Assembly (NCBI GenBank): GCA_016295455.1
Contig: JAEDLE010000031.1
Coordinates: 1-24,362 of the forward strand
Direction of reading: 5' to 3'
DNA from: Bacteroidales bacterium
GTDB taxonomy: Bacteria > Bacteroidota > Bacteroidia > Bacteroidales > UBA932
Length of the DNA stretch: 24,362 nucleotides
Shown: piece by piece, positions 14,697-22,589 of the stretch
Position numbering within the stretch: the first letter of the stretch is position 1
Layout of the letters: every line of letters starts with the position of its first letter
Notes under the pieces: model-generated
What the model was told of the DNA's origin: nothing
Databases searched by the model: none
The model's input: the letters and a program-made list of their open reading frames with translations, nothing else
Translations under genes and position numbers: made by a program

Positions 14697-16082
14697 ATGA
14701 GAAGGACAACCATCACGGCTGCGGCCATCATCGCGCTGACCCTCTGCTCCTGCAACAATTTCCTGAACGTGCAGCCGCAGGGCTATGTGCTGCCGAGCAG
14801 CGACGAAGAGTTCGCGTCCATAATGCACTCCATACTCAGGGACATCGAGGGCGGTGGCGACGAATTCATAGTCGGGAATATGGAAACCGTCATACGTCTT
14901 GAGAGCTGCTCCGACAATCTGGACGCCAACGTCAGCCTCGGCAAGAACCTGCCTTCCTATGCCGGGGAGGTCATCAACACCATGCAGCTCAGATACCGCA
15001 GTTTCTGGCCCCTGGTCAAGGACTGCAACATAGTGATAGAGAACCTGGAAGGACGTGACGGAGCCACGGCAAGGGCGGCTCTCGCGTCGGCATATGCCGT
15101 CAAGGGCATACTCTATTACAACCTGATGAGGGACTACTGCGAACCTTGGGATGAAGGAAGACAGAACTCGCAGCTCGGGCTTCCGATAGTGGAGCGCTTC
15201 GACATAGACGCGAGGCCTCTGCGTTCGTCCCTGGCCGAGACTGCAGAGTATATGCTTTCGTTGATGGACAGGGCGCTGGCTCTGGAACCGCGGGATGAGC
15301 TGTTCCTGTTCACGGAGTGGGTGGTCAAGGCTTACAAGGCGAAGATGCTGTTCTGGACCGAGGACTGGGCGGCCTGCTCGGTGCTCTGTTCCGACATTCT
15401 CGGCAACAGCGGCTTCGGACTTACGGACACCGAAGGATATGCCAGGATGATCAATTCGGAAAACGAGCCCCTCGGGGAAGTCATGATACGCTCGCACGTG
15501 AACAATTCCAGCGAACTGGACTGGTATTTCAGCGCCATCAGGAAGTATCTCTCGACGCGCCCGGCGGCCGCTTCGCTGGTAAGGCTCTATGGGGATGAGC
15601 CGGAGAAGGACGTGAGATATCCCGCAAGCCTGGACTCAAGACGCATGAACACCAAGACGGTAGAGGCGAAACTCAGGCTCTCGGAGATTCTGCTGATGCA
15701 CGCGGAATGCGAGTATCATCTGGGGCATCACCAATCGGCATTGGACGATATCAATCTTCTGAGGGCCAATAGGATATACGGAGCGGCAGAACTCAATTTG
15801 AACGAGCTTGAGCCAGTTAGGGAGAACGACAGGATAAGGGAGGACGCGCTCGGCAACTCCATCAGTCCGCTGCTGCAGCTGATCTTCGACGAGCGGAGAA
15901 AGGAATTCTTCGCAGAGGGCGACAGATGGTATGAACTCAAGAGGAACGGCAGGCCGGAATGGTGGGTGATAAGCAACGGATTCAAGTACACAACCAGGCA
16001 GTATCTCTATACCGCGCCCATATACCGCAGCGATATTGAGAATGTGCCGGGCATGATTCAGAACGAAGGATATGAGAAATAG
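14697..16082 (+). CDS. SusD/RagB family nutrient-binding lipoprotein
   Basis: A 461-residue surface lipoprotein that forms the lid of the SusC channel and binds the nutrient. It has an N-terminal signal with lipobox LCSC (Cys19), then the typical CNNFLNVQPQG start. An inner helix, VKGILYYNLMRDYCEPW, belongs to the tetratricopeptide-like part, and RLSEILLMHAECEY follows. The family hallmark LIFDERRKEFFAEGDRWYELKRNG lies near the C-terminus. It is shorter than many glycan-binding SusD proteins (usually about 500-600 residues), so the ligand pocket may be compact. The ATG is 3 bp after the susC stop, and the 3' end overlaps the next gene by 11 bp, so it is part of one operon. Ligand cannot be predicted from the sequence alone. 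Confidence 0.95.
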   Translation: MRRTTITAAAIIALTLCSCNNFLNVQPQGYVLPSSDEEFASIMHSILRDIEGGGDEFIVGNMETVIRLESCSDNLDANVSLGKNLPSYAGEVINTMQLRYRSFWPLVKDCNIVIENLEGRDGATARAALASAYAVKGILYYNLMRDYCEPWDEGRQNSQLGLPIVERFDIDARPLRSSLAETAEYMLSLMDRALALEPRDELFLFTEWVVKAYKAKMLFWTEDWAACSVLCSDILGNSGFGLTDTEGYARMINSENEPLGEVMIRSHVNNSSELDWYFSAIRKYLSTRPAAASLVRLYGDEPEKDVRYPASLDSRRMNTKTVEAKLRLSEILLMHAECEYHLGHHQSALDDINLLRANRIYGAAELNLNELEPVRENDRIREDALGNSISPLLQLIFDERRKEFFAEGDRWYELKRNGRPEWWVISNGFKYTTRQYLYTAPIYRSDIENVPGMIQNEGYEK

Positions 16083-16272
16083 GAAAAAAATGATTATCAT
16101 TGCCTTGGTTACGCTGCTCGGACTAAGTTCCTGCGGTTTCGAGGCACAGCCGCCGAAGACCGGCGGTTCCGATTCGCAATATGTGCTGCCTGCAGGAGAG
16201 CTCCCGTCGCAGGAGGAGCTTCAGGAGGTGGAACAGGCGAAGGCGGAGTATGAGGCGGCCATAAAGAAATGA
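16072..16272 (+). CDS. Small lipoprotein (66 aa), probable accessory subunit of the SusCD complex
   Basis: Starts inside the end of susD (11 bp overlap) and ends in an ATGA overlap with the next gene. The basic start MRNRKK, a hydrophobic core and lipobox LSSC (Cys21) leave a mature protein of only 46 residues. That consists of a polar linker (FEAQPPKTGGSDSQYVLP) and a C-terminal charged helix, PSQEELQEVEQAKAEYEAA. I do not recognise the family. The signal peptide, lipobox and double overlap argue that it is a real gene. SusCD assemblies with extra small lipoprotein subunits are known in Bacteroides (for example the BT2261-BT2264 complex), which is a plausible analogy but not evidence of homology. 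Confidence 0.75.
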   Translation: MRNRKKMIIIALVTLLGLSSCGFEAQPPKTGGSDSQYVLPAGELPSQEELQEVEQAKAEYEAAIKK

Positions 16273-17528
16273 AAATATTCAATTTGCATATGAAACGGAT
16301 TTACCACATCATCGCGGCCGTGCTTGTGACGGTGCTCATGAGCAGCTGCAAGGAAGACCTTACCCCAACGGCGAATTTCACAGAAACCCTAGTCAACCTT
16401 CACCCCAGCCAGTCGGTCGACCTGAGCGTGAAACTGGACAGACCGGCCGAGACAGCGCTTTCCATTCCTGTTGAATTTGCCTGCGAATCGAATGCCTACA
16501 GTGTTTCAGACAAGGCATTCAAGTTTGCGCAGGGTTCAAATACCGCATCGATAACCCTCACGGATATCGACCTTCCTGCCGGAGTGACAGTCAGCGCAAA
16601 GCTGGTTGCCAGCGCACAGGCTTATGTGGGGGTGAATTATTCCTGTTTCGTGGTGAAGGATGAGTCCGAGGCTTACTCAGTCCAGTTCAGTTCTTCAAGC
16701 GTGGAGCTGAACTCATGCGGAAAGGCAACACTGGGCATCACGCTCACGGGAGCATATTCGGGAACGAAGTTCAAGGCTCCTGAGGATATCAAAATCCCGT
16801 TCTCGATTTCAGGTGAGGGAGCTGACCTTGTCAGCGTGCAGGACGGTCTGACCGAGTTCACGGTGCCTAAGGGTAACAACAGCGCCAGTGTAGTCCTGCA
16901 GTGCGCCGAGACTTTCGAAGAGGGAAGCGCGGTCTTCTCTCTGGCGGGAGATGCAGGGAAGCAGGTCACACTCAAGATCAAGAGTTTCTCTCCGGCAAGT
17001 CTGGTCGGGGAATGGGTTTTCTCCAGAGTCTATGACGAAGAAGAGATTATGTTATGGTTTGAGGATGAAGGGGACGATTCAAGTCTGCTCCCTCTGAACA
17101 ATGAAGGCTTCACCCTGACTTTCACCGAGGGAGAGGACGGAAAGGTGACCCTCACTCCGGGCGAAGGTGATTTCGCGAACTTCTTCAGGGTTTCCGAAGT
17201 CTCTCTTACCGAGCCCGTAAACTGTTCTTCGAAAGGAAAAATCGTGGGCCCTTACCAGTGCAGCGAACTGAATATGTTCCAGGCAGAGGACCCGGGTCTG
17301 GAGGAGCCTGTAGTCTATACCTATTTCAAACTGTCTCCGGCAAACAGGGCTTTCAGTGCCGACACGGAGTCTGCCGGAGACGGCGTAGTGGCTTTCAGAA
17401 TCAACGACGAAGGCAATCTCGAAATGATGTTCAGGGATTATGACCAGCCTCCTTTCGGAGAAAACTGGTGGGACGGATTCGATCCTGACATGTTCGGTTT
17501 CTGCTCCCTTTTCACCAGGGTTGAGTAA
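16269..17528 (+). CDS. Surface lipoprotein with two beta-sandwich-like repeats and a C-terminal domain
   Basis: A 419-residue lipoprotein (Cys27 in MSSC). The residues after the cysteine, K-E-D, resemble the surface-export signal described for Bacteroidota lipoproteins, so exposure on the cell surface is likely. Residues about 33-130 and 135-236 look like two related repeats. Each has an IPxxF/IPFSI strand followed by an F-K/T-x-P/Q-G-x-N-x-A-S-I/V edge (FKFAQGSNTASITL and FTVPKGNNSASVVL), as in Calx-beta-like domains. A third, acidic domain starts with SLVGEWVFSRVYD, reminiscent of lipocalin-like folds. The start at 16269 forms an ATGA overlap with the small lipoprotein. The ATG at 16290 (MKRIYHII) is an equally good signal-peptide start. 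Its position after susCD suggests a surface binding protein. Exact family not recognised. Confidence 0.8.
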   Translation: MKIFNLHMKRIYHIIAAVLVTVLMSSCKEDLTPTANFTETLVNLHPSQSVDLSVKLDRPAETALSIPVEFACESNAYSVSDKAFKFAQGSNTASITLTDIDLPAGVTVSAKLVASAQAYVGVNYSCFVVKDESEAYSVQFSSSSVELNSCGKATLGITLTGAYSGTKFKAPEDIKIPFSISGEGADLVSVQDGLTEFTVPKGNNSASVVLQCAETFEEGSAVFSLAGDAGKQVTLKIKSFSPASLVGEWVFSRVYDEEEIMLWFEDEGDDSSLLPLNNEGFTLTFTEGEDGKVTLTPGEGDFANFFRVSEVSLTEPVNCSSKGKIVGPYQCSELNMFQAEDPGLEEPVVYTYFKLSPANRAFSADTESAGDGVVAFRINDEGNLEMMFRDYDQPPFGENWWDGFDPDMFGFCSLFTRVE

Positions 17529-17549
17529 ATGGTTGCCGTAATGTGAAAC

Positions 17550-17592
17550 AAGGCTGACTGACAAGTCAATTGACTTTGCAGCCAGCCTTTTG
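17550..17592 (+). terminator. Intrinsic terminator of the susC operon
   Basis: AAGGCTG at 17550-17556 pairs with CAGCCTT at 17583-17589, followed by a short T-run (TTTT at 17588-17591). The loop contains a 14-bp palindrome AAGTCAATTGACTT at 17563-17576 that can form its own inner stem. It begins 21 bases after the stop of the last lipoprotein gene. The mirror structure could also slow minus-strand transcription from the serine hydrolase gene. Confidence 0.65.
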
Positions 17593-17616
17593 TCTGTTTG
17601 GTCAAGGGGCCTTCGC

Positions 17617-17643
17617 GGCCACGGAAATGGCCAATCCGTGGCC
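17617..17643. repeat. Perfect 9-bp inverted repeat between convergent genes
   Basis: GGCCACGGA at 17617-17625 and TCCGTGGCC at 17635-17643 form a GC-rich stem around the loop AATGGCCAA, which itself contains TGGCCA. Flanking GTTTGG and CCAAAC can add an outer stem. It lies in the 173-bp gap between the susC operon and the serine hydrolase, 59 bases beyond that gene's stop on the minus strand. No T-run follows. It is possibly a 3' end or transcription barrier for the minus-strand unit. Confidence 0.45.
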
Positions 17644-17701
17644 AAACTGTTGAGTCGGGAGCCGCTCACAAGGCCGCGGCCGGCTAGGCTCCGGCGTAAG
17701 A

Positions 17702-18760
17702 CTACGGAAGGGCGATGAGGGCCGGGAAGAGGAAACGATAGATGAGATCCTGCTCACCCTGCAGCCATTCGGTGTCTGCAGTCACGGCTATCACCGCATC
17801 AGCGTCTGGAAGCACCATTATGTACTGACCCCTGGCTCCATCGGCGCGGTATGCATTCATTGGGCAGCGCCACATCTGGTAGCCATAACCGAGAAGGAAT
17901 GAGCAGTTCTCGGGAGTCAGACCCTTCTGCTGCACCTCGTCAGGCCTGGTTCCGGCAGGAACGCTCGGCACCTGATATGCAGAAGCCTCATCAACCCAGG
18001 AAGCGCTGACCAGCTGACGTCCGTTCCATTCGCCACGCTGGAGAAGCAGCTGCCCGAACTTGGCCATATCCTCTGTCTTGATATGAAGGCCCCACCCTCC
18101 GGCATTGATACCCTGAGGGCTTTCCTCCCACTTGGGTTTTTCAATGCCAAGAGGCCGGAAAAGGCGGCTGTCGAGATAATCGACCAGCTTCTCCCCCGTC
18201 AGTTTCTGCAGTATGGCCGAAAGCATATACGTTCCCATCGAATTGTAGTAGTACCAGGTTCCGGGCTGATGGACAACCGGAACAGCGAGAAAGTTCTCAA
18301 CCCAGTCTCCTTTCTGGCCGGCAGAACTCTCGTGGCCGCAGTTCATGGTCAACAGGTCCCTCACGGTCATGGCATTCAGATTGTCGGACACATCCTGAGG
18401 CAACTTGTCCGGAAAGAAATCGCCGACGCGGTCGTCAAGACTGAGCAGGCCTTCGTCGATAGCCATGCCTATGGCAGTGGATGTGAATGTCTTGCTGACC
18501 GAATGCATCACGTGCGGCTTGTCGGCGGAAGCCCCGTTATACCACTGTTCGAAGATCACCTTGCCATGCTTGAGGACCATTATGCTCTCGAATCTGACGG
18601 CATCCATACGCTCATCGGCGGCTATTATGGAATCCACAGCCTCCTGTACTGAGGCCGGTGTCTCGGCTCTGGGAAGAGAAACTCCCTCCGGAGAACCAGA
18701 ACAGGAAATCATCGCCGCTGTCGCACCGGACAGCACAGCGAAAGACAAACACCTTTTCAT
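17702..18760 (-). CDS. Serine hydrolase lipoprotein of the beta-lactamase (class C / esterase) superfamily
   Basis: A 352-residue protein with an N-terminal signal and a likely lipobox MISC (Cys20). Catalytic motifs are SVSK at 87-90 (SxxK nucleophile and base), Y171-x-N173 in YYYNS (YxN), and a C-terminal ADGARGQYIMVLPD stretch in place of the KTG/HxG motif. Such proteins act in the periplasm as D-amino-acid peptidases, esterases or transesterases. Beta-lactamase activity is not implied. The frame reaches upstream through a TTG at 18775, but the ATG at 18760 (MKRCLSF) gives a normal basic signal start. It follows the DUF389 gene after 33 bp and may be cotranscribed with it. It converges on the susC operon across 173 bp. 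Confidence 0.88.
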   Translation of the reverse strand: MKRCLSFAVLSGATAAMISCSGSPEGVSLPRAETPASVQEAVDSIIAADERMDAVRFESIMVLKHGKVIFEQWYNGASADKPHVMHSVSKTFTSTAIGMAIDEGLLSLDDRVGDFFPDKLPQDVSDNLNAMTVRDLLTMNCGHESSAGQKGDWVENFLAVPVVHQPGTWYYYNSMGTYMLSAILQKLTGEKLVDYLDSRLFRPLGIEKPKWEESPQGINAGGWGLHIKTEDMAKFGQLLLQRGEWNGRQLVSASWVDEASAYQVPSVPAGTRPDEVQQKGLTPENCSFLLGYGYQMWRCPMNAYRADGARGQYIMVLPDADAVIAVTADTEWLQGEQDLIYRFLFPALIALP

Positions 18761-18793
18761 ATACTTATATATCAATTAGTTGTTATCCGGAAT

Positions 18794-20137
18794 TCACTTG
18801 ACGACGACATTCTCCACCACCGCGGTACTGTCGTTCAGACGTATCCTCACCCATTCCTCAAGCTTGCGGAGGTTCGCATCCTTGATAGGTTTGGAAGAAG
18901 TCGCCACGACTGTCACGCATTCCTTCACACGGAGACTGTCATCCACGCTTGCCCCCCTTCCGAGGAACACATCCCTGACCTCCGGGTAATTAAAACGTAT
19001 CTCCCTGACTATCTGTGCATATGGTAACTTTTCCTGCTGGAGTGCTGCGAGTTCTTCCTCAAGCTCGCGTATCCTGCTGTTCTTCTGGGCAAGCTCATAG
19101 TCGGAACGCTCATAGATGGACTGGAGGAGCTTGTCGGTCTCTTCCTCCCTGCCGCCCATGGCATGCTCCTGAATCACAAGCTGCTCCTGGTCGATACCGT
19201 ACCTGGCGGCGGCATCATATACCGATTTCATCTCATCCTCGCTGAGACTGCTGCCGGCGAAATAGACGTCGACCTTGCGGCCGTGCTTCGTGCTCACCTT
19301 GTAGTCATATATGTAGGCTTTGCCGACGAACTTGCTGGAATTGATGAACTGCTGCACATTGCGCTCGAAGTTGTTGTCGCCGACCACTGAAATCGCGCTG
19401 AGTATGCTTGGAACGAGGACTATTATGATAATGCAGGATATGAGGGTGCGGGTCCTTTTCCTGATGACATCATTCGCAAATTCCGCCTGCGGAAAATGGA
19501 AGTACTTGACCATCACATATGTAGCTATGATGATAAAGACGCAGTTGATGAGAAAGAGGAAGGACGCGCCGCTGAAGAAGCTCCAGTTTCCGTTCGCAAG
19601 GCCATATCCCGCTGTACAGAGAGGAGGCATGAGGGCGGTCGCGATTGCCACACCCGAAAGCACCGTCCCTTTCTCCTTCCTGCTTATCTCGAGTATGCCC
19701 GCCAGACCGCCGAAGAGGGCTATGAGCACATCATATATGGTAGGTCTTGTCCTCGCCTCGAGTTCAGTCGGGTTCACAAGTTCGAGAGGTGAAACCAGAA
19801 AGTACAGGCAGGAGGCAACGAGACTGATCAGGACCATCACCAGAAGGTTCTTGAGGGCGTTCTTGAGCAATGGGATGTCGTTGGTACCCAGAGCCAGGCC
19901 TATGCCGATAATCGGTCCCATCAACGGTGACACGAGCATCGCGCCGATAATCACCGCCGTGGAGTTGACGTTCAGTCCGACCGAGGCGATGACTATCGAG
20001 AAGGCAAGAATCCAGACGTTCGGCCCCCTGAACCAAATGTTGCTCCTGATTTTCTCGACCGCGGCGAGGGTATCGACCTCGTCGTTCATATAGATGATGC
20101 TCTTTATCTGTTGCCTGAGCTGATTCCAGAATTCCAT
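18794..20137 (-). CDS. DUF389 / TIGR00341-type membrane protein
   Basis: A 447-residue protein. After a short soluble N-terminus, about six membrane segments span residues 40-250. The family motif INSTAV-IIGAMLVSPLMGPIIGIG is present in the form NVNSTAVIIGAMLVSP. The C-terminal 190 residues are soluble and include a coiled coil (LAQKNSRIRELEEELAALQQEKL). Function of the family is not established. The ATG at 20137 is preferred to a GTG two codons upstream. It lies 47 bp after the lipid kinase gene on the same strand, and the gap contains an imperfect promoter-like TATATTTT, so it may have its own start or be read through from the envelope trio. Confidence 0.85.
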   Translation of the reverse strand: MEFWNQLRQQIKSIIYMNDEVDTLAAVEKIRSNIWFRGPNVWILAFSIVIASVGLNVNSTAVIIGAMLVSPLMGPIIGIGLALGTNDIPLLKNALKNLLVMVLISLVASCLYFLVSPLELVNPTELEARTRPTIYDVLIALFGGLAGILEISRKEKGTVLSGVAIATALMPPLCTAGYGLANGNWSFFSGASFLFLINCVFIIIATYVMVKYFHFPQAEFANDVIRKRTRTLISCIIIIVLVPSILSAISVVGDNNFERNVQQFINSSKFVGKAYIYDYKVSTKHGRKVDVYFAGSSLSEDEMKSVYDAAARYGIDQEQLVIQEHAMGGREEETDKLLQSIYERSDYELAQKNSRIRELEEELAALQQEKLPYAQIVREIRFNYPEVRDVFLGRGASVDDSLRVKECVTVVATSSKPIKDANLRKLEEWVRIRLNDSTAVVENVVVK

Positions 20138-20184
20138 CGCCACTCAATTGATTGTTAAAAAATATACAGTATTCCTCAATCATA

Positions 20185-21063
20185 TCACCCTTTCGGCACA
20201 AACACCTTAAGAGCCGAAGGCAATATGCTGATATCCAATATTTTGTCCGCTTCGAACCATTCTCCGTCAAAGTGCGCCATCCCAGCCTTTTCACGGGATA
20301 TGACTATATGGTTTCCCTTATAGCAGTGCACCTTGCTGCTGGAGTCGCAGTGTCCTGCCATCAGTCTTATGGCGAGATCGGGCAGTTCCAGGCTGCTGAA
20401 CCGGTCGAGCACGGTGATGTCCAGGACTCCGTCGCTGCAGTCCGCATATGGCGCGACCTTGGCGTCATTGCCCCACTGGTTGGAGTTGGCCACGGTCACA
20501 AGCACGGCATCCTGAGTCCAGCGCCTACCGTCTATCTCTATGGTCAAACGCTCAGGCTTGTACTTTTTCCAAACGTCAACAGCCTTCTCCAGATAGGTCA
20601 CCACTCCCCTTCTCCCCGCCTGGGCGAACTCCTTGCTCACCTCGGCATCAAGGCCCACCCCACAGACCGAAAAGAAGGGTCTGCCGTTTACCAGTCCCAC
20701 ATCCAGAGGTTGTACCACACCATTGAGGACCGTATCCAATGCCTTTTCCGTATAACGGCTTATCCCCAGACACCTCGCCAACCCGTCGCCGCTGCCGCAG
20801 GGGATAATGCCCAGGACTTTCCCCGGACGCGGAATGGCGTTTCCGTTTGCAACCGGACCGAGCAGGCCCCTGGCGACTTCATTCACCGTACCGTCACCGC
20901 CTACAGCCACCACCACATCCGCATCCGTGGTTGCCGCAATGCGCTCCGCATATCCCGGAGCGGAAGTCAGGACATAGTCAAATCCCCGCTGTTCAAGCAA
21001 CGAAACAATCTTGGACCGGCGTCCCTTCCCGGAAATGGGGTTTATGACAAAGAGTGGCCTCAT
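20185..21063 (-). CDS. YegS/DagK-type diacylglycerol (lipid) kinase
   Basis: A 292-residue soluble lipid kinase of the diacylglycerol-kinase catalytic family. FVINPISGKGR at 5-15 and VGGDGTVNEVARG at 54-66 make the nucleotide-binding core. The third motif, PCGSGDGLAR at 88-97, replaces the more common P-x-GTxND-x-AR pattern. Late in the chain, SDGVLDITVLD and ISREKAGMAHFDGEW match the C-terminal beta-sandwich domain. It should phosphorylate diacylglycerol or a similar lipid at the membrane. Its ATG (21063-21061) overlaps the stop of the EptA gene as ATGA, so translation is coupled. The context suggests it converts diacylglycerol released by EptA back to phosphatidic acid. The lipid substrate is inferred, and sphingoid bases are an alternative in Bacteroidales. 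Confidence 0.9.
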   Translation of the reverse strand: MRPLFVINPISGKGRRSKIVSLLEQRGFDYVLTSAPGYAERIAATTDADVVVAVGGDGTVNEVARGLLGPVANGNAIPRPGKVLGIIPCGSGDGLARCLGISRYTEKALDTVLNGVVQPLDVGLVNGRPFFSVCGVGLDAEVSKEFAQAGRRGVVTYLEKAVDVWKKYKPERLTIEIDGRRWTQDAVLVTVANSNQWGNDAKVAPYADCSDGVLDITVLDRFSSLELPDLAIRLMAGHCDSSSKVHCYKGNHIVISREKAGMAHFDGEWFEADKILDISILPSALKVFVPKG

Positions 21064-22589
21064 TCGAATATATCCATCTGAGGGTCATACACTTCCGATT
21101 CCACTCCAAGGAAATCGAGCACACTGTGGAACACGTGATACTGACTCACTTCCTCAAGCGGCTTGAGTCCGTCCGTACCCTCCGAGGTCCATACAATGAA
21201 CGGGATCTCCACCTGCTCCTTCGGTGCCATGGACATAGGGACGCCGTGCATATAGAGATTGCCTTCTCCAAGGGACTCTCCGTGGTCCGAAACGTAGAGC
21301 ACGCAGCTGCGCCATTCCTCAGGCAGGGCCTTCATCTGTTCTATCGCACTGTGTACCAGCCAGTCGGTGTACAATATCGTGTTGTCATATGCATTCATAA
21401 GTTCCGCCGGGTCGGCCTTGGACATCTCCACGGTCGTGCATACTGGGGAGAAGTGCAGGAATTCCGCCGGGTAACGCTTGTCGTAATTCGGTCCGTGACT
21501 GGTACTCGTATGTATGATTATCAGTACCTTGTCTTTTGCATCGGGGTCGCCTGCAGACGGAAGTTCATCGGCAAGCCCCTCGAAGAGTATGCCGTCATAT
21601 GCCGGGTCGGCCTGAGGATAACGTTCCGCGAGCCTGTCCACGCCGACGACCTTATCTATGTGCAGAGGCGGTTCGCCCCAGTTGGAAGTTCTCCAGACCA
21701 CATCCACCCCTGCGCGGAACAGATAGTTCGGAAGTATCTCGTACAGCTCGTCGCAAGGCTTGTGGTCGAGTATGGCCTTCACACCTGCAGTGGTGTAGGT
21801 TGCCGCCGAACGGGCAGGATAGGCCCTGACGCTGTCAGCCGACAGCAGCGGATTGGTCTGGCGTCCGTAGCCGTAGAGGGAAAAATGGTCTCTGCGGGCG
21901 GATTCCCCGATAATGAGCACGCAGACAGACTTGCCTTCGGCACTGATACGGGCATCGGGCAGAAGTATCTCCTCGCGGTTGCGTTCCTTCTCGTGATTGT
22001 ACCAGCGGACGGTGTTCACGGTATATGACCACGGCATCAGCAGACTGCCCAGAACGGTGGCGTTGCGGTCCATCCACGGCCAGTTCGTCATATTCGCAAA
22101 AACTATTGCCAGGACAAGGGCTATGGATATGCCGACGTTGGAGACATAGCGTCGGAAACTGCCGAAATCTATCTTTCGCACGCAGATGTATATGGCGGGG
22201 ATGATGCCGAGCAGAAGGACGTACAGGACCGCTGCCGTGCTGAAATATGCAGATGCCTCCGAATATCTTGTATTATAGACATTGCCCATCATCGAGGCGT
22301 CTATCAGCACGTCGTATGTATTTATGAAATAAAGACATACGGAATCAAGAACCAGGCTTGCCGCCACAATCGCGCGGCCAAGGGCCCGTCCCGGCCAGAG
22401 CAGGAGGTAGTATGCGAAATAATTCGCCAGAAGCATTACGGCTACAAGCGATATGAAGATGAGGGTCCCGTTGGAGCCGCTTTCGACCTGGGCAAGTACG
22501 TGCCTGAAGAATGGTATATGATATGCCACCAGCGTGAACATGCTGAGCACTGCACACACAAGGGCGAGACTGCGTTTTTTTCCTTTCAT
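21060..22589 (-). CDS. EptA-type phosphoethanolamine transferase
   Basis: A 509-residue integral membrane enzyme of the alkaline-phosphatase superfamily. Five hydrophobic segments fall within residues 8-190. The periplasmic catalytic domain follows: VLIIGESARRDHFSLYGYGRQTN from 224 (zinc ligand E229), SAATYTTAGV at 261-270 with the probable nucleophile threonine (best aligned T267), HTSTSHGPNYDKRYP, NAYDNTILYTD at 399-409, and SDHGESLGEGNLYMHGVP at 434-451 with metal ligands D435, H436 and H449. It transfers phosphoethanolamine from phosphatidylethanolamine to lipid A or another envelope glycan, releasing diacylglycerol. The start at 22589 (MKGKKRSLAL) overlaps the PHP gene stop as ATGA. Such transferases can lower susceptibility to cationic peptides, but that is not shown here. 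Confidence 0.93.
   Translation of the reverse strand: MKGKKRSLALVCAVLSMFTLVAYHIPFFRHVLAQVESGSNGTLIFISLVAVMLLANYFAYYLLLWPGRALGRAIVAASLVLDSVCLYFINTYDVLIDASMMGNVYNTRYSEASAYFSTAAVLYVLLLGIIPAIYICVRKIDFGSFRRYVSNVGISIALVLAIVFANMTNWPWMDRNATVLGSLLMPWSYTVNTVRWYNHEKERNREEILLPDARISAEGKSVCVLIIGESARRDHFSLYGYGRQTNPLLSADSVRAYPARSAATYTTAGVKAILDHKPCDELYEILPNYLFRAGVDVVWRTSNWGEPPLHIDKVVGVDRLAERYPQADPAYDGILFEGLADELPSAGDPDAKDKVLIIIHTSTSHGPNYDKRYPAEFLHFSPVCTTVEMSKADPAELMNAYDNTILYTDWLVHSAIEQMKALPEEWRSCVLYVSDHGESLGEGNLYMHGVPMSMAPKEQVEIPFIVWTSEGTDGLKPLEEVSQYHVFHSVLDFLGVESEVYDPQMDIFE

Noticed and set aside
11379..17528. susCD operon as a complete polysaccharide utilisation locus
   Set aside because: No carbohydrate-active enzyme or sensor gene is adjacent in the window, so only a transport and binding role can be supported.
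17702..18760. Serine hydrolase as an antibiotic-resistance beta-lactamase
   Set aside because: It has SxxK and YxN but lacks a clear KTG motif, and it resembles the broad esterase/peptidase lipoprotein group. Resistance is not supported.
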